NCBI GenBank assembly: GCA_026936335.1
Contig: JAPMXV010000004.1
Location: forward strand, 310,001-374,000
Direction of reading: 5' to 3'
Length of the DNA: 64,000 bases
Source of the DNA: Mantamonas sphyraenae
Taxonomy: Eukaryota; CRuMs; Mantamonadidae
This document shows positions 1 to 9,074 of the stretch, piece after piece. How positions within the stretch are numbered: the first letter of the stretch is position 1; each line of letters starts with the position of its first letter. The translations under genes and the position numbers were made by a program. A model generated the notes under the pieces. That model ran no database searches, was not told where the DNA came from, and saw only the letters and a program-made list of their open reading frames with translations.

Positions 1-221
1 CAGGTGGCAAGCACAATGGCCACGATGAGGACCTCGAATCCCAAGCGAGTGCACAAGGTCATGACCAGGGTCAGGGCAGGCGACTTGTAGTCTGCATGCA
101 GCTGGCGGATAAAGTCCAGGCCGTTCTGTTCGAGCGAGTCAAGCTCAAAGGTGGCTGCCATGGCCACTGCCAGGAGGGAGGCGGCAGTCAGCACGGCAGC
201 AACGGACGGACTGTGGGACAT
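1..221 (-). CDS. PAP2-family membrane phosphatase, N-terminal fragment (sphingosine-1-phosphate phosphatase-like)
   Basis: Reading leftward from an ATG at 221, an open frame of 73 codons runs off the window edge, so only the N-terminus is present. It opens with a hydrophobic stretch ending in LLAVAMAA that looks like a signal peptide or first membrane segment. Next come the motif NGLDFIRQLHADYKSP and a hydrophobic helix beginning LTLVMTLCTRLGFEVLIVAI. That order (an FI..L helix, SP, then a T.LG.E helix) is how PAP2-type lipid phosphatases of the sphingosine-1-phosphate phosphatase group begin, ahead of their catalytic KX6RP and SGH motifs. Those motifs would lie outside the window, so the family call is an inference from the N-terminus alone. 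The gene is divergent from RPAP3 with 84 bp between the start codons. Confidence 0.5.
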   Translation of the reverse strand, partial: MSHSPSVAAVLTAASLLAVAMAATFELDSLEQNGLDFIRQLHADYKSPALTLVMTLCTRLGFEVLIVAIVLAT

Positions 222-305
222 TTGGGGATGGGATGGAGACAGGTAGGATTGGGTGGGTGGATGTGCGGAGCGCGGGTGGAGGCAAAGCGACAGCACGACA
301 CAGAC
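222..305. promoter_or_regulatory. Shared divergent promoter, PAP2-like / RPAP3
   Basis: These 84 bp separate two outward-facing start codons (221 minus, 306 plus), so they must hold both 5' UTRs and the promoter elements. I see no TATA box. The tract is G-rich on the plus strand. Confidence 0.35.
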
Positions 306-2316
306 ATGGAGTGGCAACGGCAAATGATGCACAACAACGAGGAGTTGCGCGACTTTATGCGCGACATGTCGCAGTGGGAAGAGCAGATGGAGGCAAAGGA
401 TGCAGCGTTGCGGACGGCGGAAAAGCCGAGCCAGGATGTGCGTTTCTGATCGGTGGAAAGTGGTGGGATCACAAAGCGCATACTGACGCCATTGGGAGAC
501 CCTGCGGAACACCGGGGACGGTCGTGTTGTTCGGGAATGCACACATACACGTGCAACACACCGGATTTGGAATGGATGGACCCCTGGATGCGTGTGGGTG
601 GAACACTGGAATCGGGAACGCGCGCAGAAGCTGCCGCCGGTACGAGGAAAGGGCCAGACACGGAGTGAACGACAAGCGACAGCACGGAGCGAGACGTCGG
701 ACAGCAACAAGGGAGGAGGAGCAAAGGGGGAGGGCAAAGAGCAGGAGGAGGCCCAGCATGTGACGAAGCTGGACGACAAACCGCGGATCTCGTCGTACGA
801 CTACGATGCGTGGGCAAGCTACGATGTGGTAGGTGTGGAATCAACATCATCAGCAGGAGAGGATGGAGAACATTATGGGAGAGAGGTAACTGACACAGCG
901 GGAGCATCATACACGTTGCAGGACAAGGCTCTGAAAGATCTGGACGAGAAGGACGCACCGCAGGCAAGCAGCGGCGGCGTGCGCAAGGCTCCGCGGAAAA
1001 AGGTGGTGGATGCAGGGAGCGAAAAGGCACGGGGCAACGAATTCTTCAAGCGGGGACAGTACGCGCAGGCTGTGGAATGTTACAGCAGCAGCCTGGAGCT
1101 GGGACCGGAGCAGCCGGCGATTGTTTACGCAAACCGGGCTCAGGCGTACATCAAAATGGAGGCATACGAACAGGCGGAAGCAGACGCGCACCGTGCGGTG
1201 GAGGAGGATCCGACGTATGTCAAGGGGTGGGCCAGGCGTGCACATGCGCGCAAGGGCCTCCGCAAGTACGCCGAGGCGCTGGAGGACTTTGAGCACGTGC
1301 GTGGACTCAAGCCTAACGACGCAGACACACGCAAGCAAATCCGACAGCTGCGTGCATTGCTGCCGAGCCACGGGGCTGGCAGCAAGGTTCCAGAGCGGCC
1401 TCGGCGCAAGATTGCCATTGAGGAGGTGGAAGAGGACGAGGAGGACGAGGAGGTGGTTGTGGAGTTGAACTCCACGACAAACAACACAACAAAGAGTGTG
1501 ACGACAAGCACGTCACCAAGCTCGGGTGGAGGACGAGTGCAAAGCGTGAAGCCGCGTCGCAAAATGGCGATTGAAGAGGTGGAGGGGGATGACGATGATG
1601 ATGAGGAGGAGGTGGCCCTCCAAGCGTCACCGTCACCAAAGGCTCAGGACACACAGCGCAAGAGTGGTGGGAATCGTGTGCTTATCGAAGAGGTCAGCAG
1701 CGAGGGAGAAGAAGCCGAGGGAGAAGCAGCGGGCCACAGCAGCAGTAGCAGCAGCAGCAATGGAGCCAAGAGCAGCAGTGCAGATGTACAAACGGCCAAG
1801 GCGCTGGCAGCAGCCAAGGCGAAGCGTGCGGCAGAGGCAGAGGTGAAGGAGGCGGCAGCGGGAAAGACGGCGGGTGGCAGCGGGAAGAAGGGCAAGAAGA
1901 GCAAGAAAAAGAGCAGCAGTGGAGTGAGCAACAAGGCACCGATGAGCAGCATGAAGTTTGTCAAGACGTGGAATGCGCTGGAGGGCGACACAGAGAAGCA
2001 GTTTGAATTCGTGAGTGCGATTGCACCGGGCGAGCTGAAGCTGATTTTCAAGGACAACATGGAGTCCAAGATGCTTGTGTCGTTGGTAGAGCTGGTGGGC
2101 AGCGAGTACGTGGCCAGGGGTGAGGTGCGCCTTGCACTTCGCACGTTGGTGGGCCTGAGCAACGTGAAGCGCTTCAGCATGCTGCTTGCGTTTGCCGGAA
2201 GTGCGGGCAAGGCGACGGTGCGCGACAGTGTGGCCAAGGTGGCCGAGGCGTGTACAGACAGCGCCGACCAGGCGTTGTTGGCGCAGGTGACCAGTGTGTA
2301 CGGCGGGGCTGAATGA
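306..2316 (+). CDS. RPAP3: RPAP3-like TPR co-chaperone (R2TP/PAQosome subunit)
   Basis: RPAP3 tethers HSP90 to the R2TP complex for assembly of RNA polymerase II, snoRNPs and PIKKs. I model exons 306-437 and 628-2316, giving 606 aa. Exon 1 encodes the RPAP3 N-terminal signature (NNEELRDFMRDMSQWEEQM, close to human AEELQDFMRDLENWEKDI). Exon 2 then begins KLPPVR, as in human NLPPIR. The donor is GTGCGT at 438 and the acceptor CAG at 625-627, joined in phase 0. One three-motif TPR domain spans about residues 173-276 (GNEFFKRGQYAQAVECYS, then AIVYANRAQAYIK). A long acidic and Ser-rich linker follows, then the RPAP3_C (Monad-binding) domain at about 481-592. The human protein has two TPR domains and only one is visible here. 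The stop lies 23 bp from the convergent neighbour. Confidence 0.88.
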
Positions 2317-2339
2317 AAACGATGATGTCCTTCGAATCC

Positions 2340-2906
2340 TCATCCCAATCCGACACCCTGTGTCAGCTCGGACATGGTGTCTTGGTCAAGGTACGGGTTG
2401 TGCTTCCATACAATCGAGAGGGCGACAATGTGTTTTGGGGAGGCGTGTGCACGGAGTGTTTCGAGGACCCCTTGCTTGAGTTGGGTCTCGTTCTCGAGGC
2501 ACACGAGCGCCTCGTGCATGAGCGAGGCGCGCTGCAATACATCGCTGCTGCCGTGCATAATGTCATCCATGTCTTGTGGTGAGCGTATGAGAGAGAGAGC
2601 CGTGCGTGCGTCGCTCTCAGCGTCACACAGGTCCTCCAGGGCATCCAGCATGGCCGTCAGGTGTCGTTCCATCTTGCGGAGGCCATTGTAGACGTGGAGA
2701 GCATCGTTGACGCGTTCGTTGTCGAGGGAGAAGTGTTCTGGAGTTGTGTCTTGCTGGGGTACGGAGCCGAGGTTGGCCAAGATGGAGGCCGCTGCTGCGT
2801 CCTGCTCTGCCCAGGTCTTGTAGGCTCGGAGAAAGGTCACGTGGCTGTCCTGTATGGCCTGGACGCACTGGAGCACGACCTGAGCCGTGGGGGTGGAGGA
2901 AGACAT
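2340..2906 (-). CDS. Hypothetical helical protein, 188 aa
   Basis: I do not recognise this protein. The first ATG of the frame is at 2906; the frame opens slightly upstream only through a GTG, so I start at MSSSTPTAQ. The product is almost entirely predicted helix with alternating charged and hydrophobic residues (VLQCVQAIQDSHVTFLRAY, then NGLRKMERHLTAMLDALEDL). It has no signal peptide, membrane segment or Cys cluster. The layout of two to three amphipathic helices suggests a small coiled-coil or helical-bundle subunit of a larger complex, but nothing assigns it. Codon use resembles the neighbours and the frame is intact. The start codon is only 50 bp from that of eIF3a, which transcribes the other way. 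Confidence 0.6.
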   Translation of the reverse strand: MSSSTPTAQVVLQCVQAIQDSHVTFLRAYKTWAEQDAAAASILANLGSVPQQDTTPEHFSLDNERVNDALHVYNGLRKMERHLTAMLDALEDLCDAESDARTALSLIRSPQDMDDIMHGSSDVLQRASLMHEALVCLENETQLKQGVLETLRAHASPKHIVALSIVWKHNPYLDQDTMSELTQGVGLG

Positions 2907-2956
2907 TCGAGCTGGGCTGGTCACACCGCCGCATCCATCAAAAACGACTCTTCGAC
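2907..2956. promoter_or_regulatory. Shared divergent promoter, unknown helical protein / eIF3a
   Basis: Only 50 bp lie between outward-facing start codons at 2906 (minus) and 2957 (plus). Any promoter for both genes must fit here or overlap their coding sequences. Confidence 0.35.
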
Positions 2957-5852
2957 ATGAGCAGCAGCCAACCGCAGTTCTTTTTCAAGTCGGAGAACGC
3001 GCAGAAGCGTGCCGAGGGTGAGTGGGAATGGAGCGGGAGCCTGTGTGTGTGTGTGTGTGTGTGTGTTGGGTGGTTGAAAAAGTGTGGTTGGAATGGGGAT
3101 CACTGCCCCTTGGCGACGACCCTGGCGGCCACGTGGGCAGGTTGCACTCGTTTGCGGCGTGTGAGGCGCATCAACTGAGGCACGCAGATGTGTTGGTGGA
3201 GGAGACAGGGACACAGGATTGCGTGGTGAGAGAGGGGGAGGGCCGGGAGCAGAAGCTGACGCACACACATGCAATTTGGCAACGCGGTTCCTTTGTTTCC
3301 CAGAATTCATCTCGGTGGGCAAGAAGAAGGCGGCACTGGACGTGTTGCACTCTGTGGTAGTGTCGCGTCGCCACAAGCAGTGGGACGAAGCGCTGGAGAG
3401 CGTGATGATGCTGTTTCTGGACCTGTGTGTTCAGCTGCGTGAATCGCAAATTGCCAAGGAGGGTCTGTACCAATACCGTTCGGCGTGCTCGAACGTGTCG
3501 TACAACTCGCTGGAGGTTGTGATTGACCACTTTCTGAACCTGGCCAACGAAAAGGCAGCCAACGCAAAGGAAAAGGCGTTGACAATGAACCTGGAGCTGG
3601 ACGACCTGGAAGACGAGACGATGGAGTCTATGATTGTGGCCGCGGTGTCGGGCGAGGAGGCATCGGATCGCAACGACCGGGAGATTGTCGTGCCGTGGCT
3701 GAAGTTCCTGTGGGAGACGTACAGGACGGTGCTGGATACGTTGCGTTTCAACTCGAAGCTGGAGCTGATGTACCACAACACGATCGAAAAGGCGTTTTCG
3801 TTCTGCGAGTCGTACTCGCGCAAGAACGAGTTCCGCTCGCTGTGCTCCATCCTGCGCCAGCAGATGGGCATTTTGATGCGCTACCAGGACCAGTCGCAGA
3901 ACAGCGACCTGAGCGACCCGGACGTGCTTGCGCGCTTCCTGACGTCGCGCTTCCGCCAGTTTGAGGTTGCGCGCACGCTGAAGCTGTGGCGCGAAGCGTA
4001 CCAAACGCTGCAGGACATCCAGGGGCTGATCAACTTCAACACGGGCGCCAACCTCGTGTCGAAGCAGCATATGTTCCAGTACTTTGAGGGTGTGGCGCAG
4101 CTGTTTGCTCTGTCAGACAACCACCTGTACCATGCGCACGCGAAGCTGCGTCTGTTCAACCTGCTCATGCAGAAGAAGGGCGTGTCTGGGGAGGAACGCC
4201 GCGGCCACGCCGACGAGCTGCTGCTGTGTGCGCTTGTGGTGCCGGACCACGAGCCGAACCGTCCTGGCACGACGCTGCTGACCATGTCGCAGCAGCACGA
4301 GTACTACAAGCTGAAGCCGCTTGCAGACATGCTGGGGTTCACGTCGCTGGACCAGTCGCGCAACGCCTTGCTGCGCGAACTGCGCAGCAAGGGTCTGCTG
4401 AAGCTTGTGTCTGCCGAGGTGCGCGAGGCGTACACGCTGCTGGAGAGCACATACGACCCGCTGAACCTGGGCAAGCTGGTGGCTCCGTTTGTGGAGAGTG
4501 TGGAGAGCAACGAGAGGCAGGCGCGATACGCAGAGCTGCTGAAGAAGCTGTCTGCATTCCGCGTGCTGCAGCAGCTGGCCAAGGTGTTCCACAAGCTGAA
4601 GATGGAGCAGTTGCGCGAGCTGATCCCGTTCATGTCGTTTGCAGACTTGGAGGTGCTGATTGTGGAGTGTGTGCGCAACGGACGCCTGAACGTGATGATC
4701 GACCACGAAAAGGCATGCGTGGTGTTTTCGGATGACAACAAGTTCTGGGAGACGGAGAGTGCGCGCCAACAGCTGACGAACCTGAGCAAGAGTCTGCACA
4801 AGGCGATGCCGCTGATCGACCCGGAGCTGCGGGACAAGCGACGCATGCGCAAGGCAGAGCTGTTCAAGCAGATTGTGGCCAACCTGGAAGAGGAACACAA
4901 GCGTGTGATGCGACGCACGGGCGTGATCGAGCAGCGCAAAGAAACGCAGGAAAGGATCATGGAGGAGCAGATGCGTGCCGAGGAGCTGCGGGAAGCACGG
5001 GCGAGCAAGGCACGTGAGGAGTCTGAAGTGGCGCGTTTGCAAGAGGAGGCACTGTTGCGTGAACAGGAACGCATGAAGGAGTTGAAGGAGAAGCGCGAGG
5101 AGGAGGAGGCGCAGGAGCTGCGTGAGAAGCTGAAGGCCAAGGGCAAGGAGGTGGACAAGTCGTACACGGTGGAGCAAATGCGCATCACACTTGCGCGCCA
5201 GACGCGTCTGGAGATGCAGGCGGAGGAGAGGCGCATGGCGAGCCTGGCACGCAAGCTGGACCACATGGAGCGTGCGCGTCGCCACCTGGAGATGGAGAAG
5301 CTGGAGGAGTACAGCCGTGCGCTGTCGGAGCACAACGCAGCACACTTTGAGAAGGAGCAAAAGATGATTGTGGCGCAGGCGGAGAAGAAGCACTCGCTGC
5401 AGATGGCGGAGAAGGAGCGCATGAGCAGGCTGCTGACCGACTTTAGCGAGTTTGTGGACACTGCACTGGAACGGCGCGAGTACAGGTTCCAGAAGGCCAA
5501 GGCAAAGAGACAGAAGGAGCTGGCGGAGCTGTGTGCTCGCCGGGACAAGGAGCGTGCTCGCCAGGAGAGGGAGGAAGCAAAGAAGCGAGCCAAGGTGGAA
5601 GAGGCTGAGGCGCGTGAGCGCGAGCGCTTGGAGCGTGAACGCAGCAGTCGTGGGGACGCTGGCAATGAGGGCCAGGCTGGACCACGTGTGGCGGTGGGAG
5701 CCTGGGGGCAGCAGCGTGCGGGCGCAGAGAGCTGGCGAGAGGAGGAGGAGAACAGCGCCGACTCGGTGGAAAGCGATGAGTCGCGTGGACGGGGCACACG
5801 TGGGCGTGGGCGTGGGCGCGGGCGTGGACGTGGACGTGGGCGTGGTGCATGA
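2957..5852 (+). CDS. EIF3A: Eukaryotic translation initiation factor 3 subunit A
   Basis: eIF3a is the scaffold of eIF3, which recruits the 40S subunit and mRNA. Exons 2957-3017 and 3304-5852 join in phase 1 and encode 869 aa. The junction reads QKRAE-EFISVGKK, matching human LKRANEFLEVGKK, which fixes both splice sites (GTGAGT donor, TTTCCCAG acceptor). Conserved blocks include LAKEGLYQYR-like (IAKEGLYQYR), VKFLWE-like (LKFLWETYR) and the PCI domain at about 310-495, ending near GRLNVMIDHEKACVVF. From about 540 to 830 a charged spectrin-like coiled coil rich in EER and KAE follows, with RMSRLL as in animal eIF3a. The human C-terminal decapeptide repeats are absent; instead the last 25 residues are an arginine-glycine tract. 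Intron 1 (286 nt) carries a GT microsatellite. Confidence 0.95.
3042..3066 (+). repeat. (GT)n microsatellite in eIF3a intron 1
   Basis: About 12 TG units lie 25 nt downstream of the donor of the only eIF3a intron. Confidence 0.95.
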
Positions 5853-5933
5853 GGTGGTTGTGGGATGTGGAATGGGAAATGAATTGAGGTTGTGGCCGAA
5901 GCGCTTGTGGACGCAGCACAAAATTTGCAAAGA

Positions 5934-6854
5934 ATGGTGAGTAGACGAAACATGCGATGTGTGTAAATGGGTACAGGAATGCGACGTACACGCAGTGGAT
6001 GGGCTGCGGAAGGGTGATGACGTGTGTGTGAGCGGTGCGAGGCGCGGGAAGGGCAGAGGGAGAGGAGGTGAATTGCATGCTGACTCGCTCTTTTTGGACG
6101 GCGCTACAGAGCTACGGAAAGTTTGTAGAGATCGGCCGCATCGCTCTGGTGAACTATGGCAAGGAGAAGGGAAGCCTGGTGACCATTGTGAACATTGTGG
6201 ACCAGAACCGAGTAAGTTTGCGGGCGGTGAAAGTCGCGGTGGGCGAGCGAATTTGCAGGCTGACGCAAGGCGACTCGCACACACGTTTCAGGTGCTGGTG
6301 GACAGCCCCAAGGAGATGCGCCAGCTGATCAACCTGAAGCGCCTGGCTCTGACCTCGCTGAAGATCAAGCTGCCCGTGGCTGCCCGTCATGCGACGGTGG
6401 TGAAGGTAAGAGGGGAACATGCGCCATTTTTGCATGCGTTTCCACGCAGCCTCTGCGCGCGCCCTTGCACACGCAGCGTGCATGTATAGCTTGTGCGCAT
6501 GCACGCACGCTGGGCAACCCTTCGCGTTTGCGTTGTGTGTGTGTGTGTGCGACACATGTGCGGCCTGTGGGATGTGTGAGCGTGTGCGGAGTGTAGATGG
6601 GACGCGGGAGTTTGGCTTGTTCTCTGTGTTCTCGCATGGCACTCACACAATGTGCGCTGTGTTGCTCGTGTGTACAGGCCTGGAACAAGGAGAACGTCGA
6701 GGAGCAGTGGAACCAGACCTCGTGGGCTCGCAAGCTGGCCGCTCGCAAGCAGCGTGCCAACAACTCGGACTTTGACCGCTTCAAGGCCATGCTCGCCAAG
6801 AAGCGCCGCAACAAGGCAGTCGGCAAGAAGTTTGTGTCTCTGAAGAAGGCCTAA
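5934..6854 (+). CDS. RPL14: 60S ribosomal protein eL14
   Basis: Large-subunit ribosomal protein of 131 aa, close to the yeast length (138) and without the Ala/Lys tail of the human protein. I model four coding exons: 5934-5936, 6110-6211, 6292-6405 and 6678-6854, all phase 0. The first coding exon is the ATG alone, followed at once by GTGAGT. Exon 2 begins SYGKFVEIGRIALVNYG, as human RRFVEVGRVAYVSFG; exon 3 begins VLVDSPKEMRQ (human ALVDGPCTQVRR); exon 4 has AWNKENVEEQW and NNSDFDRFKAMLAKK (human MTDFDRFKVMKAKK). Introns are 173, 80 and 272 nt. Introns 1 and 2 have GCTGAC shortly before their acceptors, a likely branch site. A start upstream of exon 2 without splicing (MRGAGRAEG) would give a non-homologous N-terminus, so I prefer the split start. 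Confidence 0.92.
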
Positions 6855-7091
6855 TTGATCTGGGAATCTCGCAGAAATCAAATGCAACCACCGTCACACG
6901 TCACTTTGGCGTCACTTTGTGGTGTTGCTGTTGAGTCGCCGCGCTCTCTCTTGTTGATTGTGACCGTTTGTTTGCTGGATGACTGTGTGCATGCGTGGTT
7001 GTGTGAGTGTGTGCCTGCCGGTGGTGGGTGTGTGCATTCACTGCATCGGTGGGTGTGGATTGACGCGCTGAAGCAGCAAACGAAAACAAGC

Positions 7092-9060
7092 ATGGCGTAC
7101 CTGTCCCAGGCAGACCTGGAAGGCCTGCACCGGTACAAGTACGGCGGCCAGGATCTATCGCTGATCAACAAGTATGTGCTGGGTCCGTTTTGGAACTGGC
7201 TGATCACTCTGTTTCCGCGTTCGCTCGCGCCAAACATGGTAGGTCGAAAAGCGCGCGACAAAACCTGGACACGCGCCTCTGACACACGCGCGCGACCTCG
7301 TACATGGTGCAGATCACCACCATTGGACTGGCGATGACCGCCAGCACCTATGTGCTCTGTGTATACTACAGTCCCCTCGTGGACCAGGAGCTTCCGCGCT
7401 GGCTTTACTTTGCCATGGCCGCCACGCTTTTCGCTTACCAGACGCTCGACAACCTGGACGGCAAACAGGCACGCCGCACAGGCACCTCGGGCCCGCTGGG
7501 CGAGTTTTTTGACCACGGTGCGTTTGTTGTGCACGATGCACGTCGGAACATGATGCATGGTGCCATCCCCTCCTATCCCTCGGCCTGCTCAGAGAGTTGT
7601 TCATCATGCGCATCCAAATTGCACCCGAGAGGGCCCACCGCGTGGAAACGGAGGGCCTCGTGACCAGGCGTGCCCAGACAGTGCGCTAGATCCCCATGTC
7701 TCGTCGCGTCTTATCTCTGCATGGCCCACTGCTGCATCTGCCTTGTGCTCGCCATCCGCATGCACGTCCGCGGCGTCCTGTTCACATGCGCGCGCCATTT
7801 TCTGACACATTTCACCTGTTCGTTCCCCTGGCCACTTCCAGCCTGCGACTCGCTGAACGTGATGGTAAGCGCATACACACACAGACAGACATCCACACAT
7901 TCGAAGGGCGACATTGCATGAACGCTGACTCTGATATGTCAACAGCTTTGCGGCATGCAGCTCAGCACCACCGCCATGGCTGGCCCGTCGTACTTCTCCT
8001 TTGCTCTGTGGGGCTTTGCTGCCCCCACAGCCTTCTTCTTTCACACCTGGGAGGAGTACCACACCAGCACCATGATCTTGCGTGAGGTCAACGGCCCCAT
8101 CGAGGGACTGCTGATGATCCAGGTGTTCTACCTCGCCACAGGCTACTTTGGCCCCCAGCTGTGGGAGCAGTCGGCCTACGCCGCATTCCTCTCTGACGAA
8201 GACGTCGCTGCCTACAACCTGCCCCCCATGACCATTGCCTCGGCGTTTGCCATCTTTGGCTTTATCGCGGCCATTGTGACTGTCGCCGTCAAGTACGTTC
8301 CACACACACACACACACCCTTCCCTTTCCCCTTGCTTGGCCACAATGATGAGACAGCACTTCTTAGGACACCTTTGAAGCTCAAGAGAGCTCTTGAAACC
8401 AAACTGTGTTTACCCAAACTGAGTGTGCCAAGCGCTTGCCCATGGTTTCTCCCGCCAGCTCTTTTTCTCGCTTCACCCGTCGCTAACTCATGCTCCCCCC
8501 ACACACGTCTCGTTTCCGATATCTCCAGTGTCTATGCCGTGCTCTCCCGCAAGGCTGAGATTCTCTCGGGTTCCAACGACGCACTTGCCGAGCGTCTCAC
8601 ACACACGGGCTCCGTTTCCACTGCCGTTGGCCACCTCATGCCCTACCTTACCTGGCTCCTGGCGGCCAACCTGTGGGTCTACGCCTCGTCGCTGCGTGCA
8701 GACTCCTTCTACGTCCTGCACCCTCATCTCTCCGCCTGGACCGTCGGCTTTGCCTTTGCGCTCGTCACCGACCAGCTCATTGTGGCCCACATCACCATGT
8801 CTCGCTACTTTGCCCTCAGCTTCCCCAATATCCTCCTCCTTCTCCTCGCCTTTTCCGAGGCGGTCGTCATTTGGCGCCCGCAGTCTCTCCTCGCCTCCGT
8901 CCTCACTTCCGAGCGCCTCTTTAACGCCGCCGCCATCTACACTGTCTACATTTCCCTTACTTACTTCCACTACATCCGCGGCTGCGTCTCCCAGATCACC
9001 TCCTTCCTCGGCATCCGGGCCTTTTCCATTCCGCCTCCCAACCGCCAGAAGGGACTCTAG
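7092..9060 (+). CDS. Choline/ethanolamine phosphotransferase (CDP-alcohol phosphatidyltransferase)
   Basis: Transfers phosphocholine or phosphoethanolamine from the CDP-alcohol to diacylglycerol, the last step of the Kennedy pathway, in ER or Golgi membranes. Exons 7092-7238, 7313-7517, 7842-7864 (23 nt), 7946-8292 and 8529-9060 give 417 aa, the usual length. The start LHRYKYGGQDLSLINKYVL and PFWNWLITLFPRSLAPN match CHPT1/EPT1 N-termini. The catalytic motif D-G-x2-A-R-x8-G-x3-D-x3-D is complete (D98, G99, A102, R103, G112, D116, D120), but it is split by intron 2 between FFDH and the microexon. The position after DH is Ala where homologues usually have Gly; it is an x position of the motif. 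About eight hydrophobic segments follow. Substrate choice (choline, ethanolamine or both) cannot be read from the sequence. The stop is 14 bp from the convergent SETD2 stop. Confidence 0.9.
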
Positions 9061-9074
9061 GTCAATGAAAAGCT

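Noticed and set aside
6014-6083. Possible C/D-box snoRNA in eL14 intron 1 (GTGATGA at 6014, CTGA at 6080)
   Set aside because: No terminal stem pairs the ends, and the CTGA is part of the CTGAC branch-like motif found in the other introns.
4113-6284. A 723-aa minus-strand open frame opposite eIF3a
   Set aside because: It is Leu/Gln/His-rich low-complexity translation of the antisense of an eIF3a exon and has no domain. GC-rich codons leave antisense frames open.
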